Positions 42,897-51,378 of a stretch of 64,000 nucleotides of DNA are shown here, one piece after another (within the stretch, counting starts at the first letter, position 1; the number at the start of each line of letters is the position of its first letter). Position numbers and translations under genes: made by a program. The DNA lies in contig NZ_JAMHFY010000004.1 of assembly GCF_023897015.1 (NCBI RefSeq), positions 124,001 through 188,000 of the forward strand. Reading direction: 5' to 3'. This DNA comes from Desulfosporosinus nitroreducens. Lineage in GTDB: Bacteria > Bacillota > Desulfitobacteriia > Desulfitobacteriales > Desulfitobacteriaceae. The notes beneath the pieces were generated by a model. The model was not told the origin of the DNA, ran no database searches, and was given only the letters and a program-made list of their open reading frames with translations.

Positions 42897-43595
42897 TTAC
42901 CCTTGTTTTCCTGCTTCAAAGTTTGGTATAACTCCTAATACCGGAATTCCTAAAACATTCTCCACATCACTTGAGGTCTTGATCGTATTATCTAAGTACT
43001 CTAACAAAAAGACCAGTCCGAAGGCAGCCATTAAGCCGACAACATAGGCAATCAAGATATTCAACTTTTTATTGGGTTTAACCGGATTATTGGGAACGAC
43101 TGCAGTATCTACGATACTGACACTGTCCACTTTTTTTATCTCAATGACCGCTTTGGAAAACTCAGCTGCCATCGAATTGGCGATGTCCGTGGCAAGTTCG
43201 GGGTTAGTATTCATGACTTGTATTTCTAGAATTTCCGTCGTCTTTACGGGGTTGATAGTGATAAGTTTGTCCAGCTCTGCAACACTCATTGTCAAATCCA
43301 AGTGATTAATGACACTTTGTTCGACGGTACGGCTCTGGGCGATAGTAGCGTAGGTTTTAGCAAGCTGTAGATTAGCTTGGAGGACACTATTGTCCAGCAT
43401 TTGTACGGCTGCTTGACCTGCCTCCGAAGCTTTCTTTCCCACGATCAATGTAGTGGAGGCTTGATATACGGGTTTTATAATAAAGAAACTAACGACCCCG
43501 CTGGTGAGAGCTGCGATGATCGGCAGTACCAGGACGATGATCCAACGCTTTTTTAGCATTTCCCAATACTGTCGTAATTCTATTTCTTCTTCCAT
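42897..43595 (-). CDS. Wzz-type chain-length determinant (kinase adaptor)
   Basis: The 232-residue protein has membrane helices at about 18-40 and 175-197 that frame an extracytoplasmic Wzz domain. A Pro-rich line VVPNNPVKPNKKLNILIAYV precedes the second helix. The C-terminal cytoplasmic tail should activate the tyrosine kinase. ATG 43595 follows GGAGGT. It is the first gene of the minus-strand locus, divergent from the SGNH protein gene, with a 261 bp shared control region. Confidence 0.9.
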   Translation of the reverse strand: MEEEIELRQYWEMLKKRWIIVLVLPIIAALTSGVVSFFIIKPVYQASTTLIVGKKASEAGQAAVQMLDNSVLQANLQLAKTYATIAQSRTVEQSVINHLDLTMSVAELDKLITINPVKTTEILEIQVMNTNPELATDIANSMAAEFSKAVIEIKKVDSVSIVDTAVVPNNPVKPNKKLNILIAYVVGLMAAFGLVFLLEYLDNTIKTSSDVENVLGIPVLGVIPNFEAGKQG

Positions 43596-43856
43596 GGCTA
43601 CCTCCAAATCAATCCAGCAAACTTGTCCGACATACTATATTCGCGATAGTTTTGGTTTTTCCTTCAATTACTAAAAAATGATTCTTTTGTAACTTCTTTT
43701 ACTCAAACGCCAGCCTAGTATTAGGGTAATCAGTCAAAATCTATTTATCTTGGAAAAATATAATAATTTTGGATACTTGAGAAGGATATTACATACTCCA
43801 ACGTCGAATCTTGTTGTCTGTAGGAAATCCCGTATGTTTAGGAGGAAACTGCTCTG

Positions 43857-44690
43857 ATGATAAAACCAGCCAAGCTTGAGTTACACATAATTTTAGCCAC
43901 CTGTATTTTAGCACTTTTTGTTATTGGCCTATTCTGGGTCACAAATAGAGGAGAGACACCGAAATATGCCCTAAAACCATCCACTCCGGTTGACAGCACG
44001 GTAAACATGACCGAGACTTCAAACCCTGAGGATTCAGAGAAAATAGCTGCGAATCCCCTTATCGTTGAGCCGAGCACGATCACCAACCATGGATTAGCTA
44101 AACTTTCCAGTCCTGCTAGTGTTAAGGCCCTTGTCTTCGGAGGAGCTGTGGCTGAAAGCCAAGGGGTTACCAATAAGGAGGAATTAAGCTGGCATGCTTT
44201 AGTCTCAAAAGCTTTACTTGATAAATACCCCGGTAATTTTCAGTGGCTTTTTAAGACAACTGAAAATGCTACCATAAATACGATCTCAGCGTATGCTCCT
44301 GAGGCGACACAAGATACTGACCTAATAATCCTCTGCTTGGGCAGAAACGATTGGGCCACAGTAACCACGGATGATTTTAAGCATAAGTACGAACAACTGC
44401 TGGTAGAACTTAAAGTCCGAAGCCCAAATGCCAACATTTTTTTAGTTGTGGAACCTCCCGTCAAAAACGTCGCTAATAATAATAAGTCTTTCCCTTATCG
44501 CCAGGTCATTATTGAGATTGGAAAAAAACACCAACTTCCTGTTATTGACGAGTGGACAGCCTTTATAAGTGATCCTACACCGCTGGCAGGGCTGTTGGCA
44601 GACGGAGTTAATCCCAACGATAAGGGGTATCAGGTTTTTGCGGCTGCAGTATTAAAGGGATTTGAGGGATATTTGTTGGGGGAGTATTGA
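43857..44690 (+). CDS. SGNH/GDSL-like membrane protein, likely inactive
   Basis: The 277-residue protein has a short cytoplasmic start, one membrane helix (residues 9-28) and an outside SGNH-fold domain. Block I reads LVFGGAVAES where active enzymes have GDS, so the nucleophile serine is absent at the usual place. Block III LCLGRNDW is kept. Block V reads LADGVNPNDKGY, with Asn for the catalytic His. It could bind rather than cut acyl groups, or use a shifted Ser. TAGGAGG precedes the ATG. It is divergent from the polysaccharide operon and shares its control region. Confidence 0.8.
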   Translation: MIKPAKLELHIILATCILALFVIGLFWVTNRGETPKYALKPSTPVDSTVNMTETSNPEDSEKIAANPLIVEPSTITNHGLAKLSSPASVKALVFGGAVAESQGVTNKEELSWHALVSKALLDKYPGNFQWLFKTTENATINTISAYAPEATQDTDLIILCLGRNDWATVTTDDFKHKYEQLLVELKVRSPNANIFLVVEPPVKNVANNNKSFPYRQVIIEIGKKHQLPVIDEWTAFISDPTPLAGLLADGVNPNDKGYQVFAAAVLKGFEGYLLGEY

Positions 44691-44734
44691 AAACCAAGCT
44701 GTAATTGAGCTTTGCATATGATACTCGTCTGTTT

Positions 44735-44766
44735 AAAGAGCCGACCGCCATAGCAGTCGGCTCTTT
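44735..44766. terminator. Bidirectional terminator
   Basis: AAAGAGCCGAC pairs with GTCGGCTCTTT around 10 bases, between convergent genes, with A/T-rich flanks on both sides. Confidence 0.85.
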
Positions 44767-44789
44767 GCTTTCACCTAATTTTCATTTCA

Positions 44790-47399
44790 TTAGTTAAAAT
44801 TGATGGTCCAGATATTATTGTTTTGATCCTTAAAGAAAATTTTCTTATCTTTAAGTTGACTTAAAGTTGCATTTGCCCAAGTAGAACCAACTAGGGTTTC
44901 GATATCAGCTTTAATTTCGGCTTTGCCAGTAGTGGTCGTTGGATCATTCCAATCACCACCGTCAGGCTTTACTGATACAGGAATAATTCCGGCAGAATTG
45001 ACTAGCAGATTATTAATTCCCATAGTACTTAACTTAGTTGTCCCTTTGCCGCTCTTTATTGTTGCAGTAATATCGTTTCCATTGACTGTCATAGTAACCC
45101 ACTCATTATTAGGCGGTGTGACAGATGAACTTAAGTTGAGCGTTAGACTAACACTGCTTGTTGAATATCCTGATTTTGAGAGTGTACCATGAAATGTAAC
45201 AGATGACCCAAATAAATCTCTTAATGTACCTAAGCTAACATCTCCGTTTTTAATTGCTGGAAGAAGGTCCGACATAGTAATTGGATTGCTCACTGAAAAT
45301 GTTTTGTTGTCAAAAGTAACTGTACCCGTACCTGGGGATACAAGACTGGTCAGCTTAAGGGTACTATCTGCCGGACTAGCTGTGATATCAATGGCGCCAA
45401 TCATTTTACTATCATCCAATGCAGTAAGGCTAGCTGTACCACTCGTTCCATTTACCGTGTCACTCGCTAAGACAGTAGAGCCTTTTATAATTGAGAAGTC
45501 TACAATTTTGGTAGACGTTGTAGTACCCGATCCGTTACTGCCACTGCCACTACTTCCACCTGTTGATGGAGTTTTTGGCGGTGTACTGGGAGTTGATGTA
45601 GTATTCTCACCGTTAACTTTTCCACCACCGCTAACTAAAGTGCCAGTTGAACCCGATACTAATTTGCCAATACTTGAACTGATTGGAATAGTAATGTCAA
45701 CTTTTGCAGTGGTTTTCATGGTGTCAACAACAGTATTGTCGGCTAAAACCAGTTTCCCTTGGGATTGTACTTCTACCGCTTTAAAGCTTCCTTCTAAGGT
45801 CACCTTCTGATCTGGATTTTCCGTGTTAATTACAACAGATGGAACAACGGCATTTGTTGCAGCTTTCAGTGTAACCTGACTCTCTACAATAATCGGTTCA
45901 GTGAAAGTTCCCCTTAGCTCAACAACAGGATCTTGTCCAGGGGTACTTGTAATGGTAACTGTACCCATAGAACCGCCATTGGCATCTAAAATAGCGTAGG
46001 TCCGAACTACAGTATCACCAATCGTTGTAGTGCCAGAGGCCTCAACCCGAACATTACTGTCACTGTCAACCGTAAGGACGTCGGCCGTCGAATTTTTTAT
46101 ATGAATACTGTCTGATGCACCAGAGAGGATGACAATGTTAGCAGCGGTTACTCCGTCTAAGGTTGCCGTTCCCTTTTCCCCGGGATCTACAAAGACTGTC
46201 CCACTGACTGTCAGGTTGTTCAGTGTGATATTGTCTCCCTTAACATAGACGCTGTAATTGGCCTTGGCATTTTGTAAGGTGATGTTATCTCCTGTAAGCA
46301 GAACGTTATCTGTCAATACTGCAGGAGTATTCTTATCAGTCGAACCGACGGTTTCGTCATCTGTTGAATATGAAACAGCTGAAGTCAGGGCGTTCATTCC
46401 TGCAGAAGGAACAACAACCTCACCGCCTACTGCAACCATATCATTTGTGGATATGTTTAACTTCACAAAATCCTTGGTGGCATTGTCTAGTTGTTGATTA
46501 ACAAGCACTACGGGGGACCCACTTGCAGCGGCAAGAGGTACCACAGCCAGAGCATCAACTAAGGTTTCTCCGTTTGCGACATACACTTTGTCATTCTTAT
46601 ATTGTCTTGCAAAGCCTTTTAGGATTTGGACGTTCGTATCATACTTCGAAAGGCCTGAGTATCTTTTTACGTTTCCTTTTAACTGCCCTTTGACCGCATC
46701 CGATACTACTGCCGTTCCACCAACTACATAGGAATCTGTGACCTTATCGTTCATGCTGTCCAGATAGGTTTTAACAGAGGCAGGAAGTTGTCCTTGGGTC
46801 GTAGTCAAGATCGGCATACCTTGGGCTGCAGCGATGGGCGCAACAGAAAGAGCATCTGACGGGCTTAACCAACCGGCTGCAATCACAACCTTAGAAATAT
46901 TGACGCCTTGATTGGCCATTTCCTTCGCTATGTTTACGGAGGTTTCATATTGATCATATCCTCCAAGCTGAACTGGGGTAATGCCCATAGCGATGATTTC
47001 ATCAAGAACGGATTGTTTTATGACAGCTGTCCCGCTGGTAATATAGACTTTTTTAGGTTTAAGACGAAGCAACTCCGCTTTAGCTGATACATTTAAGGTT
47101 TGCCCGTTATCTGTTAATAGAATCGGAGCCTTTAATTTGGCTGCTAATGGTCCCGCTGCCAGGGCATCCACAAGGGAGTAGGTCATTCCGGCTGAAAGAA
47201 CGACGCTGTCGCTTGTTCCTGCCCAGCCTTTTTGGGCCATCAGGGCTGCTGTTGCATATTGATCATATCCACCAATCCTAGTCACTGCATTTGGTACGTC
47301 CGGCGTTGCTGCGTTCGCAACAACAGGAGTTAACGTTGCCGACAATGCAACTGCAACTGCCATACATCCGTTTAACAACTTTTGTTTTGTTCTTTTCAT
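44790..47399 (-). CDS. Cell-wall-binding (CWB2) surface protein
   Basis: The 869-residue secreted protein has a signal peptide (cleavage after ANA near residue 30) and three CWB2 repeats (PF04122) at about 37-130, 135-230 and 232-330, each starting R(I/L/Y)xGxxxYxT and with DALAxxPLAA lines. CWB2 triplets bind the anionic wall polymer. Residues 355-580 form a beta-helix-like series of short strands; a Ser/Thr/Gly/Pro linker (590-640) leads to a final beta-rich region. ATG is preceded by GAGGAGG. It is likely an S-layer-associated adhesin or matrix protein. No enzyme motif is seen. Confidence 0.88.
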   Translation of the reverse strand: MKRTKQKLLNGCMAVAVALSATLTPVVANAATPDVPNAVTRIGGYDQYATAALMAQKGWAGTSDSVVLSAGMTYSLVDALAAGPLAAKLKAPILLTDNGQTLNVSAKAELLRLKPKKVYITSGTAVIKQSVLDEIIAMGITPVQLGGYDQYETSVNIAKEMANQGVNISKVVIAAGWLSPSDALSVAPIAAAQGMPILTTTQGQLPASVKTYLDSMNDKVTDSYVVGGTAVVSDAVKGQLKGNVKRYSGLSKYDTNVQILKGFARQYKNDKVYVANGETLVDALAVVPLAAASGSPVVLVNQQLDNATKDFVKLNISTNDMVAVGGEVVVPSAGMNALTSAVSYSTDDETVGSTDKNTPAVLTDNVLLTGDNITLQNAKANYSVYVKGDNITLNNLTVSGTVFVDPGEKGTATLDGVTAANIVILSGASDSIHIKNSTADVLTVDSDSNVRVEASGTTTIGDTVVRTYAILDANGGSMGTVTITSTPGQDPVVELRGTFTEPIIVESQVTLKAATNAVVPSVVINTENPDQKVTLEGSFKAVEVQSQGKLVLADNTVVDTMKTTAKVDITIPISSSIGKLVSGSTGTLVSGGGKVNGENTTSTPSTPPKTPSTGGSSGSGSNGSGTTTSTKIVDFSIIKGSTVLASDTVNGTSGTASLTALDDSKMIGAIDITASPADSTLKLTSLVSPGTGTVTFDNKTFSVSNPITMSDLLPAIKNGDVSLGTLRDLFGSSVTFHGTLSKSGYSTSSVSLTLNLSSSVTPPNNEWVTMTVNGNDITATIKSGKGTTKLSTMGINNLLVNSAGIIPVSVKPDGGDWNDPTTTTGKAEIKADIETLVGSTWANATLSQLKDKKIFFKDQNNNIWTINFN

Positions 47400-47631
47400 A
47401 ATTTGACCTCCTCATTAATTCAGACTCTGGTTTCTATCCTAGGTTGTATTAGAATTAGGGTTGGCGCGGAACCACTCTTATATTGATGATAATAACAATT
47501 AAGGCAAAATGTCCCTCACCTGTCAAAAGTTATTTAATTACTTCGCTATCCCTTAAGGTATTCCTGCAAGAAATATCCTTTTATTCATATTATTTTCACT
47601 TTTAGATATCCTTGTGCTGTATTTAGATAAA

Positions 47632-47668
47632 AAGAAAGAACGGATTCACTTATCATCCGTTCTTTCTT
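47632..47668 (-). terminator. Terminator after the small membrane protein gene
   Basis: AAGAAAGAACGGA pairs with TCCGTTCTTTCTT around 11 bases, on the downstream side of the minus-strand small gene. Confidence 0.75.
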
Positions 47669-47706
47669 CTTTGCACTTTAAAGGTTATTCAACTGTCTTC
47701 AGATTA

Positions 47707-47820
47707 TTACATATTTATAAGATAAAATGTTCCGCCAATAACCGATGCCAATACAACCGCCGCAAGTATAATATAGAAATTCTGCTTCTTGGGATTGAGC
47801 TTGTGCCAAGGTAGGCCCAT
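47707..47820 (-). CDS. Small single-helix membrane protein, 37 residues
   Basis: A 37-codon frame starts ATG after AAAGGGG and encodes MGLPWHKLNPKKQNF, then one membrane helix (YIILAAVVLASVIGGTFYLI) and a short end. A basic start followed by a helix predicts N-inside insertion. It has a terminator 40 bp downstream, so it looks like a real transcription unit. Function unknown; such proteins often attach to larger membrane complexes. Confidence 0.6.
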   Translation of the reverse strand: MGLPWHKLNPKKQNFYIILAAVVLASVIGGTFYLINM

Positions 47821-47997
47821 ACCAGGTGCCCCTTTCTGTAAAACGACTCATAATGGTACTTTATTACAGAATACGACAATAATCAAGGACTTTGTTAGAA
47901 CGACCGTTTACTAGAGAGAAATAAATAAATCGAGACAACTTCAAACTCATAGCTTACAAATTATGTTATAATCATATTGCAAGGGGGGTGTTTTCAA

Positions 47998-48660
47998 ATG
48001 GATCAAAAAGTTATGGAGTTACTTGCAAACATATATCAAACGCAAACCGAAATGCGAAGTGAGTTAAAAGAGCTTAGAGGTGACGTCAAAGAACTCCGTG
48101 GCGAAGTCAATATACTTAGTGGTGACGTCATAGAACTTAGAAGCAAAGTCAATATACTTAGCGGCGACGTCATAGAACTTAGAGGCGACGTCAATGTGCT
48201 TAGAGGCGATGTTAAAGAACTCAGAGGCGAAGTCAATGTGCTCAGCGGCGACGTTAAAGAACTCAGAGACGAAGTCAATGTGCTTAAAGGCGACGTTAAA
48301 GAACTCAGAGACGAAGTCAATGTGCTTAAAGGCGACGTTAAAGAACTCAGAGGCGACGTCAATGTACTTAGTGGTGACGTCAAAGAACTCAGAGACGAAG
48401 TCATTGTACTTAGTGGTGACGTCAAAGAGCTCAAACGCGAAGTCAATGTACTTAGAACAGATCAAGAAACAATAGCTCAAAACGTTGCTAAAATAATCAC
48501 AGTTGTCGAACATGATATCTCCCAAAAAATTGGAGTAATCTTTGATTTCCGTGAAATGCAGATAGAGGATAACCAGAAGACTGGAAAAGCACTAGAACGC
48601 ATAGAAGCCAAGGTCGAGGTCCTACAATTAGAGACATCCCATTTGAGAATGATTAAATGA
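47998..48660 (+). CDS. Coiled-coil protein with 14-residue tandem repeats
   Basis: The 220-residue protein has a 20-residue start, then about ten tandem copies of a 14-residue unit (LxGDVKELRGEVNV, residues 22-160) encoded by 42 bp DNA repeats, then a helical C-terminus without repeats. Two heptads per unit predict a long parallel coiled coil with regular charged edges. ATG 47998 follows GGGGGG. Near-identical DNA repeats allow copy number to change by slippage or recombination. There is no signal or membrane helix, so it is a cytosolic rod or spacer of unknown role. Confidence 0.8.
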   Translation: MDQKVMELLANIYQTQTEMRSELKELRGDVKELRGEVNILSGDVIELRSKVNILSGDVIELRGDVNVLRGDVKELRGEVNVLSGDVKELRDEVNVLKGDVKELRDEVNVLKGDVKELRGDVNVLSGDVKELRDEVIVLSGDVKELKREVNVLRTDQETIAQNVAKIITVVEHDISQKIGVIFDFREMQIEDNQKTGKALERIEAKVEVLQLETSHLRMIK

Positions 48661-48745
48661 ACTCCTGTTATCATTTACGCAGCTATTGTGTTAAATACAT
48701 ACGCACTCAAGTCGTTTATTACTGCTCGCTTAAGGAAGATTCCCT

Positions 48746-48804
48746 AGAAGTCTAAAAAATCTCCCAGACCCTTAATTAGGATTTGAGAGATTTTTTAGAC
48801 TTCT
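48746..48804. terminator. Long hairpin between convergent genes
   Basis: AGAAGTCTAAAAAATCTC pairs with GAGATTTTTTAGACTTCT; the loop is about 23 bases. It follows the coiled-coil gene and precedes the end of the ribonuclease G gene, so it may serve both. Confidence 0.8.
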
Positions 48805-48852
48805 ATGCATATTGATAGGCAATGAAGGCTTCGATAAATTTGACTTAAGAAG

Positions 48853-50130
48853 TTACACCCTCCCACTCCCATCACAGTTCGGACAAGGAGAAGTATAACG
48901 TACTGAAAGCGTCTGACCCACTTTTTTACGAGTCATTTCCACAAGCCCCAGCTGAGTAATCCCTAAAATCTGAGACTTAGTCTTATCCTGGGCACAGGCT
49001 GTCTCCAGCTCATTAATGACTTGTTTCTGTGCCTCTTCGGTTATCATATCGATAAAATCAATAATGATAATTCCACCCAGGTTTCTGAGCCTCAACTGTC
49101 GGGCTATCTCTCGGGCAGCCTCCAGGTTCGTATGGACTACCGTTTCCTCCAAGGAGCGTGTCCCTACATATTTTCCGGTATTCACATCAATTACGATCAA
49201 GGCCTCAGTTTGTTGGATGACTAAATAGCCTCCGCTTTTTAGCCACACTTTAGAGCGCAAGGTTTTCCGAATTTCATCATCCACCCCGTACTTTTCAAAC
49301 AGGTCTTGTCCTGTGACGACATAAATCTGCTTAGCGGCTGGGTGTTCAATCTCCCGTAAAGCTTTACGCAGTATTTGACCGACCTCATCATGATCAACCG
49401 TGATTCTCTCTACATCATGATCAATCCAGTCCCGGATTAAGCGGGAAATAAGATCAACATCTTTATGTACCAGACCGGGCACGGAAACGTGTGGGATTTT
49501 CGGCACTAAGGCTTGCCAAAAAGCAACGAGTTGCCTGATATCTTCCGCTATCTCGTCCCCATCTATCCCTTCAGCAAGAGTACGAACTATGACTCCCATA
49601 CCTTCCGGTTTGGATGCAGCCGCCAAATCCCGCAACCTTGCCCGTTCATTGTTATCTAAAATCTTCCGAGACACCCCAATATAGCTAACCTGGGGCATTA
49701 GTACGACATACCTCCCCGGCATGGTTATGTTAACACTGATCCGAGCGCCCTTTGTACTCACTGGTTCTTTAGTAACCTGTACTAAAAGCTCTTGGCGAGG
49801 TTTAAGAACATTTTCGATCCGATCCTGAACAACCGTCGAAGCCTTTTCATCCTCATCAAAGCGGGATGGAACAGCATCTCCTACATACAAAAACGCGTTC
49901 TTGTCCAAACCAATATCAACAAAAGCAGCCTGCATACCAGGAAGGATATTCTCAACCCGCCCCCGATAAATATTCCCCACCAAATGGGACGAACCGCCTT
50001 CATCCTCGAAAACTTCCATCAGTTCACCCTGCTCAAAGACGGCTGCCCGTATCTTTTGAGATTGGTTTTGGCCGTTACCTATAGTTTGGCTTTGTAGAAC
50101 GATTTCTTTACGCTCACGCTCACTTTTCAT
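48853..50130 (-). CDS. rng: Ribonuclease G/E family protein
   Basis: The 425-residue protein has an S1 RNA-binding region (GNIYRGRVENILPGMQAAFV) and the RNase G/E catalytic core, with metal-binding Asp in VIDVNTGKYVG and IIIDFIDM and the zinc-link CPNCDGSG at the very end. It cuts single-stranded RNA and matures rRNA. ATG 50130 follows GGGAGG. Translation stops directly after the zinc-link, whereas many relatives continue some 60-80 residues, so the C-terminus may be shortened. Neighbours are the usual ones for Clostridia. Confidence 0.88.
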   Translation of the reverse strand: MKSERERKEIVLQSQTIGNGQNQSQKIRAAVFEQGELMEVFEDEGGSSHLVGNIYRGRVENILPGMQAAFVDIGLDKNAFLYVGDAVPSRFDEDEKASTVVQDRIENVLKPRQELLVQVTKEPVSTKGARISVNITMPGRYVVLMPQVSYIGVSRKILDNNERARLRDLAAASKPEGMGVIVRTLAEGIDGDEIAEDIRQLVAFWQALVPKIPHVSVPGLVHKDVDLISRLIRDWIDHDVERITVDHDEVGQILRKALREIEHPAAKQIYVVTGQDLFEKYGVDDEIRKTLRSKVWLKSGGYLVIQQTEALIVIDVNTGKYVGTRSLEETVVHTNLEAAREIARQLRLRNLGGIIIIDFIDMITEEAQKQVINELETACAQDKTKSQILGITQLGLVEMTRKKVGQTLSVRYTSPCPNCDGSGRV

Positions 50131-50677
50131 CGAATACACCTCCCAGCTCAGCTTCGAAGCCAATGCAATCCAAGAACAACCCTATACCTAATGCAGAATA
50201 AATCCCCCGCACCGATTCAGAGGTGCCCATGCCTAAAGCATGTCCCAACATTCAGCTTGCAACAACATCCTAAGCACCTGCCAACGCCCCACCTATCACC
50301 CAGATCCGTTCCCAGCCCTACGGCACCGCTCAGCTTGGAAGCCATACGCTCCCCCAACACTTACCCCAGCAGACCCCAGAGCGAGGGTCACGATCACACG
50401 GCGAGAAACCTTTGCGAGAGTCGTAGCCAAACTCGGCTTTAAATCCCTTTCATAAGCGGGGCGGGAAACAGGGACGTTTCCCGCCGGCCATGCGGCACGG
50501 TCCCTTCTCGCCGTCCATGGCTACAGGGACACTTGGCCATCCTTGGCCTGCGGACGCCGCTTTGGCCGGGAACCCCGCCCGCTTGCATCAGGATTTAAAG
50601 CCCTAGTTTGACACGACGAACGCATGGTTGAACAAGTGTGCTCGTGACCCTCTCTCCCACCAATGCTTCAAATCTCA
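50131..50677. other. GC-rich intergenic region
   Basis: There is no gene between rng and the TIGR03936 gene. The central 170 bp is the inverted-repeat element listed separately; the left part (50160-50430) is C-rich with no frame that looks coding. Confidence 0.55.
50435..50602. repeat. 168 bp inverted-repeat element, GC-rich
   Basis: The left arm starts GGCTTTAAATCC and runs to AAGCGGGGCGGG; the right arm reads CCCGCCCGCTTGC to GGATTTAAAGCC. Inside are smaller hairpins such as GCGGGAAACAGGGAC with GTTTCCCGC, and AGGGAC/GTCCC words. The GC content far exceeds that of neighbouring genes. It could be a REP/MITE-like insertion or a structured RNA gene. Confidence 0.65.
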
Positions 50678-51373
50678 TCAAGCCAACTCGATCGGCGAGC
50701 TCTTCCCGCCCTCATAGCTTACATGAACCCCCGTCCGAATAACCTGGATCCCATCCAACTCAATCGGCAAATTCTCAAGTTCCCTCAGACTGGCCAGTAC
50801 TTCCTCCGGACGTACACTTCCTGAGTTCCCCATCTCAACTTCCAGGTCAAAGATGACTTCATCCCCTTGGATTTTAGCCTCCAACAGCTTAATCCAAGGT
50901 CGAATGTCCTTATCCGTCGGTCCCTTTTTAGAATAACGCGAATAAGTCACGTGTTCTCTTCCCAGCCAGCCGCTTACTGCTTCCTGCAAACGTTCCGCTT
51001 GAATCGGCAGAGCCATGGGCACACGTATCCGATAACTGGCGGCATTGAGCACTGCCATCAAGGATTTAGCTCCCTGATCCAAGGCACGCCCTTGCAGCAG
51101 GCGAATTCCAGGAGGTAGTTGTTCCTGAACTCGTGCTAAAACTTCTCCTAAATCTATCTCCTCTTGAAGCTCAACATCCACGTATTCCCGCTCGCCCTCT
51201 GTTCCAACCGCTAAGGCAAAACCAAAGGAAATCTTGGGACGGGGGTTAAAACCTTCTGAATAAGACATATGGATTCCAGCTCGTCGGATCGCACGTTCAA
51301 ATACCCTCGTCAGGTCAAGGTGTGCGATATACCTTGCATCTTCAATTTTAGTATAGGCGATTCTTAGCCGCAT
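50678..51373 (-). CDS. TIGR03936 (DUF2344) radical-SAM-linked protein
   Basis: The 231-residue protein is of the DUF2344 family that is almost always next to, or fused with, the TIGR03960 radical SAM enzyme: IAYTKIEDARYIAHLDLTRV, RRAGIHMSYSEGFNPRPKIS and FGFALAVGTEGEREYVDVEL. ATG 51373 is preferred, with AGGGTGAG before it; an in-frame GTG overlaps the radical SAM stop codon. It probably assists the radical SAM protein in RNA or ribosome modification (inference from the fixed pairing). Confidence 0.85.
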   Translation of the reverse strand: MRLRIAYTKIEDARYIAHLDLTRVFERAIRRAGIHMSYSEGFNPRPKISFGFALAVGTEGEREYVDVELQEEIDLGEVLARVQEQLPPGIRLLQGRALDQGAKSLMAVLNAASYRIRVPMALPIQAERLQEAVSGWLGREHVTYSRYSKKGPTDKDIRPWIKLLEAKIQGDEVIFDLEVEMGNSGSVRPEEVLASLRELENLPIELDGIQVIRTGVHVSYEGGKSSPIELA

Positions 51374-51378
51374 GGCAC

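Noticed and set aside
48036-48525. Minus-strand frames with regular Ser/Thr/Leu or Phe/Asp repeats
   Set aside because: They are the complement of the 42 bp tandem repeats of the coiled-coil gene and follow from its periodicity.
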